A stretch of 64,000 nt of DNA, from contig CAVSKL010000001.1 of NCBI GenBank assembly GCA_963728475.1, positions 930,001-994,000 of the forward strand, written 5' to 3'. Positions 32,035 through 41,260 of this stretch are shown in pieces; positions within the stretch are counted from its first letter, which is position 1, and every line of letters starts with the position of its first letter. Source of the DNA: CAVSKL01 sp963728475 [NCBI: Candidatus Eiseniibacteriota bacterium]. Lineage in GTDB: Bacteria; Eisenbacteria; RBG-16-71-46; JABDJR01. The notes beneath the pieces were generated by a model. The model had not been told where the DNA came from, made no database searches, and saw nothing but the letters and a program-made list of their open reading frames with translations. The position numbers were made by a program, and so were the translations under genes.

Positions 32035-33954
32035 CTACGTCTCCGGCTCCGCGACTTTCCTGGGGGCGGCACGTCCGGCCGGCCCTTCCATCCTGCTCCT
32101 CACGAAGCGCTCCGTGTCCTTGTCCAGGAAGCAGACGTAACAGCCCCTGAGACCGCGTGAGAGCAGGACCCGGTAGGTGCGCTTGACCAGGTCCGGGAAT
32201 TGCGAGCCCGATCGCCTCACCACCGTGTCCCGGGATTGTTCCTTGTCCGCCGCCCAATCCTGGCGGTCGAAGTCGTATACCAGGTCCTTGCCGAAGATCA
32301 CGCCGACGTAGTCGAACTCGAATCCCTGGATGGTGTAAACGCAACCGATCTGGTAAAGCCCGTTCGGGTCGTAGGCCCAGTAGGTGGCCTTGGGAATGTT
32401 CCGGGCCAGACGGGTGGCCTCGGGGCGCGCGTTCCACGGCCGTCGGTATTCGCCGACTTCCACGTCCTCCTTCAGCGTTCCATCCGGGTTGAGTTCCTTG
32501 GACCACGGCCAGCAGAAACCCGCGGTGAGACGGGCACTGTAGCCGGCCTCCGCCTTCTCGAATACGGCCGCCTCCAGGGCCCGGGGTGTGGGCAGCACGC
32601 GAAATTCGAAATCCTCGTTCTCCCCCCAGATCACGTTGGCCGTCCGTCGGATCCCGAGGGTGTTCTCTATCCAGTTCACGAACCCGTCGGAACCGCCGCA
32701 TCGGAACTGGGCCTCGAGTTGATATTCGACGACGCGCGCCTTCCCCTTCTCGGCGTGGCTCCGGATGTGCTCCACCGAACCGACCTCGTTGGGCCGGACG
32801 ACCTGGTCGTCGTCGATGAAGAACACCGACACCCGGGCCGCCCGGATGAGCTCCTCCACCTGCGGCCGGTCGGAACGGTCGGTCTTCCTGGTGAAACGGT
32901 TGGCGCTCGTCTGGCGGATGCGATGGGCCTCGTCGCAGATCAAGACGTCGACCGCGTTCCGGCCGGCCCGGGCGAAGCTGTTGAAGTACTTGAACTGGAT
33001 GGAACCACGAGCCCCGATGATCTTCCGGAGGGTCTGGGTGAAGGACTGGGATCCCGTGGCATGGTGCACGTTCCGGCCCTCGAGAAGCAGGTCCGCCATC
33101 AGGTTCAGGGCGATCACCGACTTTCCGGTGCCGGGACCGCCTTTCACGATGAGAACCGACTTGGTCCTGGAGTCGAATCCGGCCCCGGCCAGGGCCATGA
33201 CCTTGTCGTAAACCACCAACTGCTCGTCCAGCAGCACGAACTGCGGGCTTCCCTTGATCACGCCCGCAACGTGTTCCATGAGCTTCTTGCTGGGGCGGTA
33301 GGCGCCGGCCTCCACCCGTCGCAGCACGTCCATTCCCCCGCCGAGGGCCAGCCGCTCGTCGAGGTACCGGCAGAGCGGATCGAAGTCATCTCCCGAGAAC
33401 ACCGGGGCTTCGCGGATGATCTCGGTGAACTTGGGGTCGACGAGGGGGTCGCCGTCCGCGATGGTGTAGTTGTGCAGGTAGCTGCAGGCGTGGAGGCCGA
33501 TGGGCGCCGCGCCGCCGTAGAAAGCGGTGTGCCCGTCCTGGAGAAAGCGTTTGTACTGGCCCACCTGGGAGGAGGGATGAAGGACTTCCCGCTCCGCCCC
33601 ACCCACCCAGGTGAGGACCTCGTTCTCCCCCGCGGCCGCCTGGCACCGCTCCCACTGCTTGAGTTCGATGATGACCGCGTTATCGCCGGAGGAGGCGCTC
33701 CTTCCGGTAACCAGGCAGTCCAGTCGTCGCGAGGTCAGCGGCAATTGATACTCGAGGATGACGCCGTGATCGGTAAGGCCCGCCGCCTGGAAGACCTGGG
33801 ATACCGCGCGCAGGGAATTGCGCCACGATGCCACCTCGCCGGTCGAGGGATGGTACCGGTAATGGTCGAAGAAGGCGTCGCGGAGAGATTCGGCGACCCG
33901 GTTCCTGGTTGCGTCCCGGATGAACTGGGAGCTGCTTCCGGCGTAGAGCCTCAC
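32035..33954 (-). CDS. DUF2075 nuclease-helicase-like protein
   Basis: 639 residues from GTG 33954, which overlaps the MazG-like stop as GTGA; the longer frame runs through that gene and is not real. N-terminal restriction-nuclease-like domain (about 60-130) with LDCLVTG then VIIELKQW (D79; E97-x-K99). Residues 265-600 are a DUF2075/superfamily 1-like ATPase: Walker A KGGPGTGKS, Walker B DVLICDEAHR, then QLEAQFRC and YTIQGFEFDYVGV. Such nuclease-ATPase proteins occur in antiviral and DNA-processing loci. Tight coupling to a nucleotide pyrophosphohydrolase gene suggests the two act together. Confidence 0.85.
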   Translation of the reverse strand: MRLYAGSSSQFIRDATRNRVAESLRDAFFDHYRYHPSTGEVASWRNSLRAVSQVFQAAGLTDHGVILEYQLPLTSRRLDCLVTGRSASSGDNAVIIELKQWERCQAAAGENEVLTWVGGAEREVLHPSSQVGQYKRFLQDGHTAFYGGAAPIGLHACSYLHNYTIADGDPLVDPKFTEIIREAPVFSGDDFDPLCRYLDERLALGGGMDVLRRVEAGAYRPSKKLMEHVAGVIKGSPQFVLLDEQLVVYDKVMALAGAGFDSRTKSVLIVKGGPGTGKSVIALNLMADLLLEGRNVHHATGSQSFTQTLRKIIGARGSIQFKYFNSFARAGRNAVDVLICDEAHRIRQTSANRFTRKTDRSDRPQVEELIRAARVSVFFIDDDQVVRPNEVGSVEHIRSHAEKGKARVVEYQLEAQFRCGGSDGFVNWIENTLGIRRTANVIWGENEDFEFRVLPTPRALEAAVFEKAEAGYSARLTAGFCWPWSKELNPDGTLKEDVEVGEYRRPWNARPEATRLARNIPKATYWAYDPNGLYQIGCVYTIQGFEFDYVGVIFGKDLVYDFDRQDWAADKEQSRDTVVRRSGSQFPDLVKRTYRVLLSRGLRGCYVCFLDKDTERFVRSRMEGPAGRAAPRKVAEPET

Positions 33955-34301
33955 TCTCCGAACTCCGTGTACTTCCTGGCGTTTCCGCGGGACTTCTCTA
34001 CCGGGTACTTCAGCCGGTTCTTCTCGAGTTTTGCGGCGGCCGCCGCGATCGGATCGATCCCGAGCTGCGAACTCAGGCGGATCAGGTAGATCAGCACGTC
34101 GCCGATCTCGTCGGCGATCTCTCCTGACACGAGGGGATCCGGTCGCCGGCTCGCGTCCTCGGTCATCCATTGGAAGAGTTCCAGCAACTCCGAGGCCTCG
34201 ACGGTCAGGGCCATGGAGAGGTTCTTCGGGGAGTGGAACCGTTGCCACTCACGGTCCTCCGCGAATCGATCGACGGCTTCCGTCAGTTCCTTGACGTCCA
34301 T
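33951..34301 (-). CDS. MazG-like nucleotide pyrophosphohydrolase
   Basis: 116 residues from ATG 34301. All-alpha NTP-PPase with the metal site EASELLELFQW and the second helix SGEIADEIGDVLIYLIRL, as in the dCTPase/RS21-C6 branch of the MazG superfamily. It would hydrolyse (d)NTPs to monophosphates. The same frame is open for a further 1.3 kb upstream, but this is antisense to the kinase gene and has no homology. Overlaps the DUF2075 gene by four bases. Confidence 0.88.
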   Translation of the reverse strand: MDVKELTEAVDRFAEDREWQRFHSPKNLSMALTVEASELLELFQWMTEDASRRPDPLVSGEIADEIGDVLIYLIRLSSQLGIDPIAAAAAKLEKNRLKYPVEKSRGNARKYTEFGE

Positions 34302-34528
34302 TGGTGAGACCTCGGATTCTCCCCGGCGTTCCGCGGGCGGGTCGTTGGGGTGGAAAATGTACCAGACCGGCGAGGCTGCCGGCGCCCCCGCCCGCCCGCG
34401 TCCCCGGGGTGCGCCCGCCCGGCCGCGGCGATCGGACCGGGATGCCGTCGCCTCGGTAAATCGCGCCTCCCTTCGAGCCCGAAGCCCGGCCGAATGGACG
34501 CGGAATCCGGCGGCGTCACCGGACCGTT

Positions 34529-34666
34529 TCAGAGGCGTCCCTTGAAGAACAGCTCCAGGAACTTGATCACGAGGAAGATCACGACCAGGCCGAACAGGTA
34601 AAGGAAACCCAGGCCGATCCACCGCAGCAGGCCCCGGAAGCCGAAGAGGAGCAAGGCCGCGGCCAT
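34529..34666 (-). CDS. 45-residue predicted membrane protein
   Basis: A small ORF (MAAALLLFGFRGLLRWIGL, then FLYLFGLVVIFLVIKFLELF, ending FKGRL) with one long or two short membrane helices. Its ATG lies 3 bases after the stop of the kinase-TPR gene, a spacing that suggests translational coupling. The strict hydrophobic pattern over a full ORF in a GC-rich genome supports a real gene. No family recognised; it might be an accessory to the membrane kinase. Confidence 0.6.
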   Translation of the reverse strand: MAAALLLFGFRGLLRWIGLGFLYLFGLVVIFLVIKFLELFFKGRL

Positions 34667-34669
34667 CGG

Positions 34670-37528
34670 TTACGGCCTCCCGCCTCCCAGCCGCTCCTCC
34701 GCCATCCGCGTGACCAGTGCGTCTTCGCCCACCGCCGCCACCAGCACCGAACGAGCCTCGCGCAGTAGCGAGTCCGCTTCGGCTCCGCGTCCGCGAGCCC
34801 GGGCGCAGGCGCCGAGCCCCGACAACGCCTCGCCGCGGGCCAGGAAGGCCGGCGAGCCCGCGCGGGCGTCCCGCGCCCCGGGCCGCCGGGCCGCCCGCCC
34901 CGAAGGGTCGCCGGCTTCCTCCGCAGCCCCTCCCGCGCGCGGCGAAGAAGCTTCCGTCCCGCCCGAAGCCTGCTCCAGCTCCTCCTCCGCCAGCCGCTCC
35001 GCCTCGGCCAGGCACCGCTCGGCCTCGGTCCACCGGTTCAAGGCCACCAGCGTTTCGCCGCGCCACGCCAGCGCCGTCATCAGCCGGCCCCGCCACCCGG
35101 GACCGCCCCGGCGCAGCGCCGCCACCGCGCCGTCCAGCTCCCGCTCCGCCTGGGCGTAGCGGCCCGCCCGCCAGTGGAGCCGCCCCAGGTACGTCCGCAC
35201 CACCGCCAGGTTGGGGTGCGCCGGCCCCAGCAACGCCGCGAAGATCCGGAGTCCCGTACGGTACTCGCGCTCCGCCGCGGCGAACCGGTCCTGGTAGCGG
35301 TACAGGTGCCCCAGGTTCACGTGGTCCGCCCCCGTCTGGACGGTGGTGTCGCCGAACGCCTTCACGTGCTCGGCCAGGGCCTGGCGCAGAAGCGGCTCCG
35401 CCTCGTCCACCCGCCGTTGATCCAGGTAAAGCTTGGCCAGGTTGTTCCGGGTGTTGGCGCCCCCGGTCGGGCCGAACAGGCTGTCGGTGATGGCCAGGGA
35501 ACGCCGGTAGAGCCGCTCCGCCTGGGCCACGTCGCCGTGCTGGTGCTCGTAGAGGGCCCAGTTGTTGAGCGTCCCCGCCAGGTTCGGGTGCACCGGCCCG
35601 TACACCGCCTCCCACGCCTCCGTCGCCCGGCGAAACGCCTCCTCGGCGCTGGGGTCGCCGGCGTCGGAGAGCGCCGCCGCCAGATAGTGCCAGGCCTGGG
35701 CGGTGTCGGCGTTCTTCGACCCGTACGCCCGCTCCCGGATCTCCACCGCCCGCCGCAGCACCGGCACCGCGTCGGCGGGATGTCCGGCCGTCTCCAGGTC
35801 GCGTCCCACGCCTTCCAGGGCGTCGGCCAGCCTCGGGTCTCCCGCGGGAAGTTCGCGTTCATAGATCGAGAGCGCGTCCCGCCGCAGGCTGTCGGCGGCC
35901 GCGTACCGCCCGTACGAGTCCTGGAAGTCCGCCACCTGGAGATAAGTGGCCGCGGCGTCGGCGCTCCGGTCCCCGTGGAGCGACACCGTCTCCCGGGACG
36001 CGCGCTCGGCCAGACGCAGTCCCCGCTCGCGCTCTCCCAGGTTCCAGTAGATCTGAGACACCTCCAGAAGCAGCGACGCCCGCACCTCGGGCTGGTCCGC
36101 CAGATCCCGGTCGATCCGCTTCATCCCCAGATCCAGAACGTCCTTGGCCGTCCGCTCCCGGCCCAGATTCTGGAACGGGTCCGCCTCCAGGAAGGATCCC
36201 ACCAGGAAATCGCTCACCGCCCCGGCCTTGGCCGCCTCGCGCCGGGCCTGGTCCCGCTCGCGAGCCGCCACCCTCGCCTGCCACGCCGTTCCCACCGATC
36301 CCGCCAGCAAGAGGAACGCCGCCGCCGCCCCCGCCGCGGTGAACGCGCGGTTCCGCCCCACAAACTTCCGCGCCCGGTACCGCCACGAGTCCGGCGAAGC
36401 TTCCACCGGGAGGCCCCGCAGATACCTCCCCAGGTCCTCGGAGAGGGCCTGGGCCGACGGGTACCGCCGCTCCGGTTCCTTGCGGAGCGCGGTGAGCACG
36501 ATCGCGTCCAGGTCGCCCCGCAGCCGTCTCGCCCGGCCCGGTTCCCCGCCGGCCGCCGCCGCCTCCGACGGCGGCCGCGCCGCCGTCTCGCTCACCAGCC
36601 GCGCCTGCTCCGTCCAGGGCTTTCCCCCCAGCGAGTACGGCCGCTCGCCGGTGAGCGCCTCAAACAGCACCAGCCCCAGCGCGTAGACGTCGGTGGCGGT
36701 GGTGATCTCGCCCCCGGTGACCTGTTCCGGGGCCGCGTACTGCAGGGTCATGACCGGCATCCCGGTTCGCGTCACCACCACGTTCGCGGTCTCGTCCGGG
36801 GGCGCCAGCCACTTCGCGATCCCGAAGTCCAACAGCTTCACCGTGCCGTCGCCGGTGACCAGGATGTTGGCCGGCTTCAAGTCCCGGTGCACGATGAGCC
36901 GACGGTGCGCCGCGTGCACCGCGTCGCACACCTCGCGCAGAAGCCTCACCCGGCCCGCCAACGAGAGCCCGTGCCGCGCGCAGTACTCGGTGAGCGGCTC
37001 CCCCTCCACCAGCTCCATCACGAAGTAGGGAAGGCCGTCCTCGCTCACTCCGGCGTCGAGAAGGCGCGCGATGTTGGGATGGTCCAGCCCCGCCAGCATC
37101 TCGCGCTCGGCCGCGAACCGCTCCGCGATCCGGGGCGCCGCCGCCGACCAGCGCGCCACCTTGATCGCCACCTCGCGCCGGAACTGCCCGTCGTCCCGGG
37201 ACGCGCGGTAGACCACGCTCATCCCCCCTTCCCCGGCCACCGCCAGGAGCCGGTAGGGTCCCAACCGCCGCCCCTCCAGGCCGGAAACGTCCTGGGGGGA
37301 GCCTCGGTCGAACGCTTCGCGCACGAGCCCCGGCGCCGCCGCACTCACGTCCCGGTCCAGGAGCGCGTCCTCGCGGAAGCCTTCGGAGAGGAGCCGCGCC
37401 AGTTCCCCGGCCAGCTTCGGATCGCGCCCCGCGATCTCCGCCAGCCGCGCCTCGCGGGCGTCGTCGTTCATGTCGAGGAGCGCGTCCAGCTCGGGCTCGA
37501 GCTGCTTCCACCTCTCCCGAGGTATCAC
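34670..37528 (-). CDS. Membrane Ser/Thr protein kinase with TPR repeats
   Basis: 952 residues from GTG 37528, which overlaps the sigma factor stop (GTGA). Kinase domain about 90-365: glycine loop AGEGGMSVVY, K123, catalytic HRDLKPAN (214-221), DFG (234-236) and APEQ. One membrane helix (396-416), then a large TPR region with repeats such as LNNWALYEHQHGDVAQAERLYRRSL and LGHLYRYQDRFAAAEREYRTG. All active-site residues are present. The pairing of an ECF-type sigma factor with a PknB-like kinase-TPR receptor is common in Acidobacteria, Planctomycetes and Gemmatimonadetes and probably links an outside signal to transcription. Confidence 0.93.
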   Translation of the reverse strand: MIPRERWKQLEPELDALLDMNDDAREARLAEIAGRDPKLAGELARLLSEGFREDALLDRDVSAAAPGLVREAFDRGSPQDVSGLEGRRLGPYRLLAVAGEGGMSVVYRASRDDGQFRREVAIKVARWSAAAPRIAERFAAEREMLAGLDHPNIARLLDAGVSEDGLPYFVMELVEGEPLTEYCARHGLSLAGRVRLLREVCDAVHAAHRRLIVHRDLKPANILVTGDGTVKLLDFGIAKWLAPPDETANVVVTRTGMPVMTLQYAAPEQVTGGEITTATDVYALGLVLFEALTGERPYSLGGKPWTEQARLVSETAARPPSEAAAAGGEPGRARRLRGDLDAIVLTALRKEPERRYPSAQALSEDLGRYLRGLPVEASPDSWRYRARKFVGRNRAFTAAGAAAAFLLLAGSVGTAWQARVAARERDQARREAAKAGAVSDFLVGSFLEADPFQNLGRERTAKDVLDLGMKRIDRDLADQPEVRASLLLEVSQIYWNLGERERGLRLAERASRETVSLHGDRSADAAATYLQVADFQDSYGRYAAADSLRRDALSIYERELPAGDPRLADALEGVGRDLETAGHPADAVPVLRRAVEIRERAYGSKNADTAQAWHYLAAALSDAGDPSAEEAFRRATEAWEAVYGPVHPNLAGTLNNWALYEHQHGDVAQAERLYRRSLAITDSLFGPTGGANTRNNLAKLYLDQRRVDEAEPLLRQALAEHVKAFGDTTVQTGADHVNLGHLYRYQDRFAAAEREYRTGLRIFAALLGPAHPNLAVVRTYLGRLHWRAGRYAQAERELDGAVAALRRGGPGWRGRLMTALAWRGETLVALNRWTEAERCLAEAERLAEEELEQASGGTEASSPRAGGAAEEAGDPSGRAARRPGARDARAGSPAFLARGEALSGLGACARARGRGAEADSLLREARSVLVAAVGEDALVTRMAEERLGGGRP

Positions 37529-38133
37529 GACGCGCCCCCCGGGAGCGCGCCTCCGCCCGGTCCCCCGCCACCCTCCGCGGTCAGGTACCCGGACAGAAGC
37601 CCCTTGCTCTTCACCCAGTCGCGCCGCACCGTGCGCGAGGACACGTCGAGCGCGCGCGCGGTCTCGTCCTCGGTGAGCCCGGCAAAGAAACGGCACTCCA
37701 CCACCCGCACCAGCCGGGGTTCGAGTTCGCCCAGCCGCGTCAGTGCCTCATCCAGGGCCAGCAGCCGGTCCGCCTCGTCGTCCACCCGGATCGCGTCCAG
37801 ATCCAGGTCCACCCGCACCCGGTCGCCGCCGCGCTTCTTCGCCCGCCGCGCCCGCGCGGCGTCGATCACGATGTTTCGCATCACCACGCTGCACGCGGCC
37901 ATGAAGTGGTCGCGGTCCACGTATTCCAGCCGCGTCTGGTCGGCCAGCCGCACGTAGGCCTCGTGGACGAGCGCGGTGGGGTTGAGGGTGACCGGAGGGC
38001 CCGGCCGGCCGAGCTGGAACCGCGCCAGCCGGCGGAGGTCTTCGTAGACCAGCCCGACCAGGCGGTCGAAGGCGCCGGAACGGCCGTCGCGGAGCTCCAG
38101 CAGGCAGAGGGTGATGTCGCTGGATGGTGTCAT
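37525..38133 (-). CDS. ECF-type sigma factor, kinase-linked subgroup
   Basis: 202 residues. Region 2 (FDRLVGLVYEDLRRLARFQL, then VHEAYVRLAD) and region 4 helix-turn-helix (LTEDETARALDVSSRTVRRDW) are clear. The sequence is of the Sigma70_ECF type that lacks a dedicated anti-sigma gene and is encoded beside Ser/Thr kinases. ATG 38133 has GGAG seven bases upstream. Its stop overlaps the kinase start, so the two are translationally coupled and the kinase probably controls it by phosphorylation, which is inferred. Confidence 0.9.
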   Translation of the reverse strand: MTPSSDITLCLLELRDGRSGAFDRLVGLVYEDLRRLARFQLGRPGPPVTLNPTALVHEAYVRLADQTRLEYVDRDHFMAACSVVMRNIVIDAARARRAKKRGGDRVRVDLDLDAIRVDDEADRLLALDEALTRLGELEPRLVRVVECRFFAGLTEDETARALDVSSRTVRRDWVKSKGLLSGYLTAEGGGGPGGGALPGGAS

Positions 38134-38278
38134 GGCTCCAACTTGTTGCGGTTGAATGCAATGTTACACGATCCGCGGTGCCGGATTCCAGGACGGGGTC
38201 GGCCGGCCGCCGGGTTCCTTGCCTGCCCCGGTCCCCGCCGGGTCCAAGAAGAAACGACCGGCAACGTCGCTTTTCTGG

Positions 38279-38307
38279 TTGACGAATACGATCTGTCTGT
38301 TTAGTAT
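38279..38307 (+). promoter_or_regulatory. Sigma-70-like promoter of HNH gene
   Basis: TTGACG and TAGTAT separated by exactly 17 bases, in an AT-richer patch about 50 bases before the GTG start of the HNH gene. Confidence 0.65.
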
Positions 38308-38355
38308 TCAGGACGTCGACCGGCTCCCACCGGCATCACCTTGGAGGGGCTTCAA

Positions 38356-39627
38356 GTGGCTGCCGCGGAACAGATTGCCCTCGCCGATCCCGGCCCCGGG
38401 TGGGGCCGGGGAGTCAAGGAACGGCGGCTGATCGTGCGGATGCTCCTGGGGATCCGCGATGGCCGGCGCCTGGGCCGAAAGATCGAGCGCGCCCAGGCCG
38501 CGATCCTCCATGACCTCCGGTCCGGCCGCCGGTTCGAGGAACTCGGCCACGTGCGCTTCGGCGACTTTTGTCTCGAGGCGCTCCAGATCGAACCCCGCAC
38601 CGGACGGCGGCGGGTCGCCCTCCACGCCGCCCTGTCCGCGGCCCCGGAGCTGGAGCCGGCCTACCTCGCCGGCCGGCTCGACGCCGGCAAGATCCTCGCG
38701 CTCCGGACGGTGGTCCCCGGCCCCCATGCCGCCCCCTGGATTGCGATGGCCGGGGATCTGCCGGTTCGTGAGCTGGTGGCGGAACTCCGCAGGGCCGGAG
38801 GCGGCAGGCCTCCCGGGGATGGGTTCGCCTCCCCGGACCCGAGGCCGGGGGAGCCGGTCATCCCGGCGGACGCCTCCGCCTCCCCCGATCCGGAGGGGGA
38901 GCCTTGTCCGGCGGCTCCTGGCCCGGGGGCCGGTGGCGCCGGCCCCTCGGCGTACGACCTCTCCCCCGAGGACGTGGTGGAGCCCCCCCGCAAGCCGGTC
39001 ACCTTCCTCGCGCCGGAGACCGTGGCTCTGGCCTTCGAGCACGCCATCGAGACCGCGCGCCGGGTTCTGGGCTGGGACGCGCCGCGCGACGCCTGTCTGG
39101 ATGCGCTGCTTTCGGAGGCCGTGTCCTCGCTTCCGTGGCTCGCGGCAACGCCGGACGCCCCGGCACCCGAGGTCCCCCCCCTCGACTGGGCTCCGGGAGG
39201 CCGGTTGCCCTGGGCCGCCCACCCCTTCATGCCCGCTTCCCGGTGGCGCGTGCTCCACGGATTCCAGCCGGCGCGGCGGCGGAAGCACGGTCCGCGCCCG
39301 TGGCGCGGGTGCTTTCACCGATGGGAGTACGCTCGGGCCCGGAACGCCCTCCGAGGCGCCGAACGCGCCCTCCGCCGGGTGGAGAGGCTGGTGGAGCCGG
39401 GCGCCCCCTCGCCGGAACCTGCGGGCGCCGCCTCGCCCGACCCCGCGAAAGTTGCCTCGCCGGAACCCGCCGGCGCCGCGCCCGGGCGCAGACCCCCGAT
39501 GCGGTCCGGTGCCCCCGCGGTCGGGCGTCCCCCCGGACCGCCCGCGATCTCCTCGATCGCTTTCGCGAGAGCGACCGCCTGCTCCGGCGCCTCCAGATGT
39601 TCGAAGCGCGCCTCTTCTATCACCTGA
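38356..39627 (+). CDS. HNH endonuclease, N-terminal piece (frameshifted)
   Basis: Starts at GTG 38356 with GGAGG eight bases upstream, behind a good promoter. The first 160 residues (RRLIVRMLLGIRDGRRLG; FEELGHVRFGDFCLEAL; LHAALSAAPELEPAYLAGRL) form the N-terminal helical domain of a long HNH-protein family. A Pro/Asp-rich linker and a second conserved part follow. After about 39490 this frame turns to low-complexity sequence and stops, while the frame one base back continues the protein. C-runs at 39492 and 39527 are the likely sites of a one-base loss. Confidence 0.7.
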   Translation: MAAAEQIALADPGPGWGRGVKERRLIVRMLLGIRDGRRLGRKIERAQAAILHDLRSGRRFEELGHVRFGDFCLEALQIEPRTGRRRVALHAALSAAPELEPAYLAGRLDAGKILALRTVVPGPHAAPWIAMAGDLPVRELVAELRRAGGGRPPGDGFASPDPRPGEPVIPADASASPDPEGEPCPAAPGPGAGGAGPSAYDLSPEDVVEPPRKPVTFLAPETVALAFEHAIETARRVLGWDAPRDACLDALLSEAVSSLPWLAATPDAPAPEVPPLDWAPGGRLPWAAHPFMPASRWRVLHGFQPARRRKHGPRPWRGCFHRWEYARARNALRGAERALRRVERLVEPGAPSPEPAGAASPDPAKVASPEPAGAAPGRRPPMRSGAPAVGRPPGPPAISSIAFARATACSGASRCSKRASSIT

Positions 39628-40676
39628 TCCTGTTCGACGCCCACCGGCTCTTCGGGCTGGGCTCGTTCGAGGACTTCGGCCCCTGCCTCTTCGACCTGTC
39701 GCCGCGCACCGTCCACGAGCGGGTGATCGCGGGATGCGTCTTCGCCTTCCACCCCCGGGTCATCGACGCCTTTCTGTGCGGGGACCTCGGCATGGGCCAC
39801 GTGGTGCACGGTCTGAACCTCAGCCTCACCTTCGAACGCCGGTGGATCGAACGCGCCCGCGCCACCACCTATCGTCTCTTCCGCCGGGAGCTGCGGTTTC
39901 GCCGCCGTCTGCGCGACTTCGACCCCGGCTATGAGTGGCGGCTCCCCGAGGGCCTCCCACACCGGCGCGTGGAGATCGAACTCCGCAGCCGGCTCCTTCG
40001 CCACGGCTGGGACGGAGAGTCGCTCGACCGGGAGCTTTCCGAACGCGGCCTCCTGGACCCCGAGGGCGCTTCCCGGGACGGCGCCCGGAACCCCCGGGTC
40101 TTCGACCGGCTCGAGATCTACCTCGATCTGCTCATCCTCGGAGTCTGTCGCACGGTATCCGACGACGACGAGGAACTCCGCTATCGGAAAACGTTGTCCA
40201 CCCCCGGCCGCCGCGTCCGGATCGTCATCCGGGCCCGCGCACCTGTCGCCGACCGCTGGAGCGCCGCCGTCGCCGCGGCCCGGGCCCGCCTGGGGGGACT
40301 TCCCGAGTGGGCGGTGGCGGTCCTGGTCGTGCGCGAGGCCATCGAGACCTGGCAACGGCACGATCCCGGCCGGTTGCCCACCGAGCGCCGGATCCTCGAG
40401 CGCGACCGCTACCGGTGCCAGGCCCCCGGCTGCACCGCCCGGCGAACCCTGGAGGTCCACCACATCACCTACCGCTCGCACGGCGGCTCCGGCTGCTCCA
40501 CCAACCTCGTCACCCTCTGCCATGCCCACCATCACCATGCCCAGCATCGGGGAACCCTGCGGGTTTCCGGCCGCGCCCCCCACGCCTTGACCTGGGAAGT
40601 GGGCCTCGCCCCCGGCCGTTCCCCGGTCTGGACCTTCCACGGCGACCGCCTCGTGGATCGCGCCCGTCCACGGTAG
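39507..40676 (+). CDS. HNH endonuclease, C-terminal piece (frameshifted)
   Basis: Continuation of the previous frame; the start given is where the good frame takes over, not an initiation codon (the first in-frame ATG is 39597). Helical region [20 protein letters not shown], then two conserved blocks, and at the end the nuclease: [24 protein letters not shown] and [15 protein letters not shown], a complete HNH site with Cys pairs. Both pieces look well preserved, so the break is either very recent, a sequencing error in a homopolymer, or a slippery site. Function unknown; such nucleases occur as multicopy families in some high-GC bacteria. Confidence 0.75.
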   Translation, partial: RCPRGRASPRTARDLLDRFRESDRLLRRLQMFEARLFYHLILFDAHRLFGLGSFEDFGPCLFDLSPRTVHERVIAGCVFAFHPRVIDAFLCGDLGMGHVVHGLNLSLTFERRWIERARATTYRLFRRELRFRRRLRDFDPGYEWRLPEGLPHRRVEIELRSRLLRHGWDGESLDRELSERGLLDPEGASRDGARNPRVFDRLEIYLDLLILGVCRTVSDDDEELRYRKTLSTPGRRVRIVIRARAPVADRWSAAVAAARARLGGLPEWAVAVLVVREAIETWQRHDPGRLPTERRILERDRYRCQAPGCTARRTLEVHHITYRSHGGSGCSTNLVTLCHAHHHHAQHRGTLRVSGRAPHALTWEVGLAPGRSPVWTFHGDRLVDRARPR

Positions 40677-40769
40677 GCGCCGGGGCGCCTCTTCCCTCCG
40701 CCCCATCGCCCTGGAATAATCATCCTCCATGCCCCGCATCGATCCGAACCGAGCAAGGCCGCTCCGGCC

Positions 40770-41255
40770 ATGATCCCCGCCTCCCGGCGCCCCGCGCGCC
40801 CGGTGATCGGCTGGCGCGAATGGGTCGCGCTTCCCGATCTGGGCATCGACCCGATCAAGGCGAAGGTGGACACCGGCGCCGCCACCAGCGCGCTCCACGC
40901 CTTCGATCTGGAGCGGTTCACCGAAGACGCCCGCCCCATGGTCCGCTTCAAGTTCCATCCGCTCCAGCGCCGCGACGAACCGGTGATCCTGGCCCGGGCG
41001 CCGCTCGTGGACGTGCGCCGGATCCGGAGTTCGGACGGCCGGGTGAGCGAGCGGCCGGTGATCGCCACCCTTCTGCGCCTCGCCGGCCGTACCTTCCCGG
41101 TGGAGATCACCCTCACCCCCCGCGACGACATGGGCTTCCGCATGCTCCTCGGGCGCCAGGCTCTGCGCGGCCGGTTCCGCGTGGATCCCGCGCGCGCCTT
41201 CACCGCCGGCCGGCCGCCCGGGATGCCGGACCCCCGAACCCCGGAGACCTCCTGA
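40770..41255 (+). CDS. ATP-dependent zinc protease-like protein (RimB/retropepsin-like)
   Basis: 161 residues. Single domain of the type encoded beside rim[29 protein letters not shown] contains the aspartic-protease-like D-T-G-A motif, and [15 protein letters not shown] the closing strand. Known neighbours of RimK act as proteases on its glutamate-modified products. Stops 5 bases before rimK, so almost certainly one operon. Whether catalysis uses zinc or the Asp dyad is not shown by the sequence. Confidence 0.85.
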   Translation: MIPASRRPARPVIGWREWVALPDLGIDPIKAKVDTGAATSALHAFDLERFTEDARPMVRFKFHPLQRRDEPVILARAPLVDVRRIRSSDGRVSERPVIATLLRLAGRTFPVEITLTPRDDMGFRMLLGRQALRGRFRVDPARAFTAGRPPGMPDPRTPETS

Positions 41256-41260
41256 ACCCC

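Noticed and set aside
34302-35615. Extension of the MazG-like gene to a 554-residue protein
   Set aside because: The added part overlaps the kinase-TPR gene in another frame on the same strand and has only Gly/Arg-rich shadow composition; MazG-like proteins are about 110 residues.
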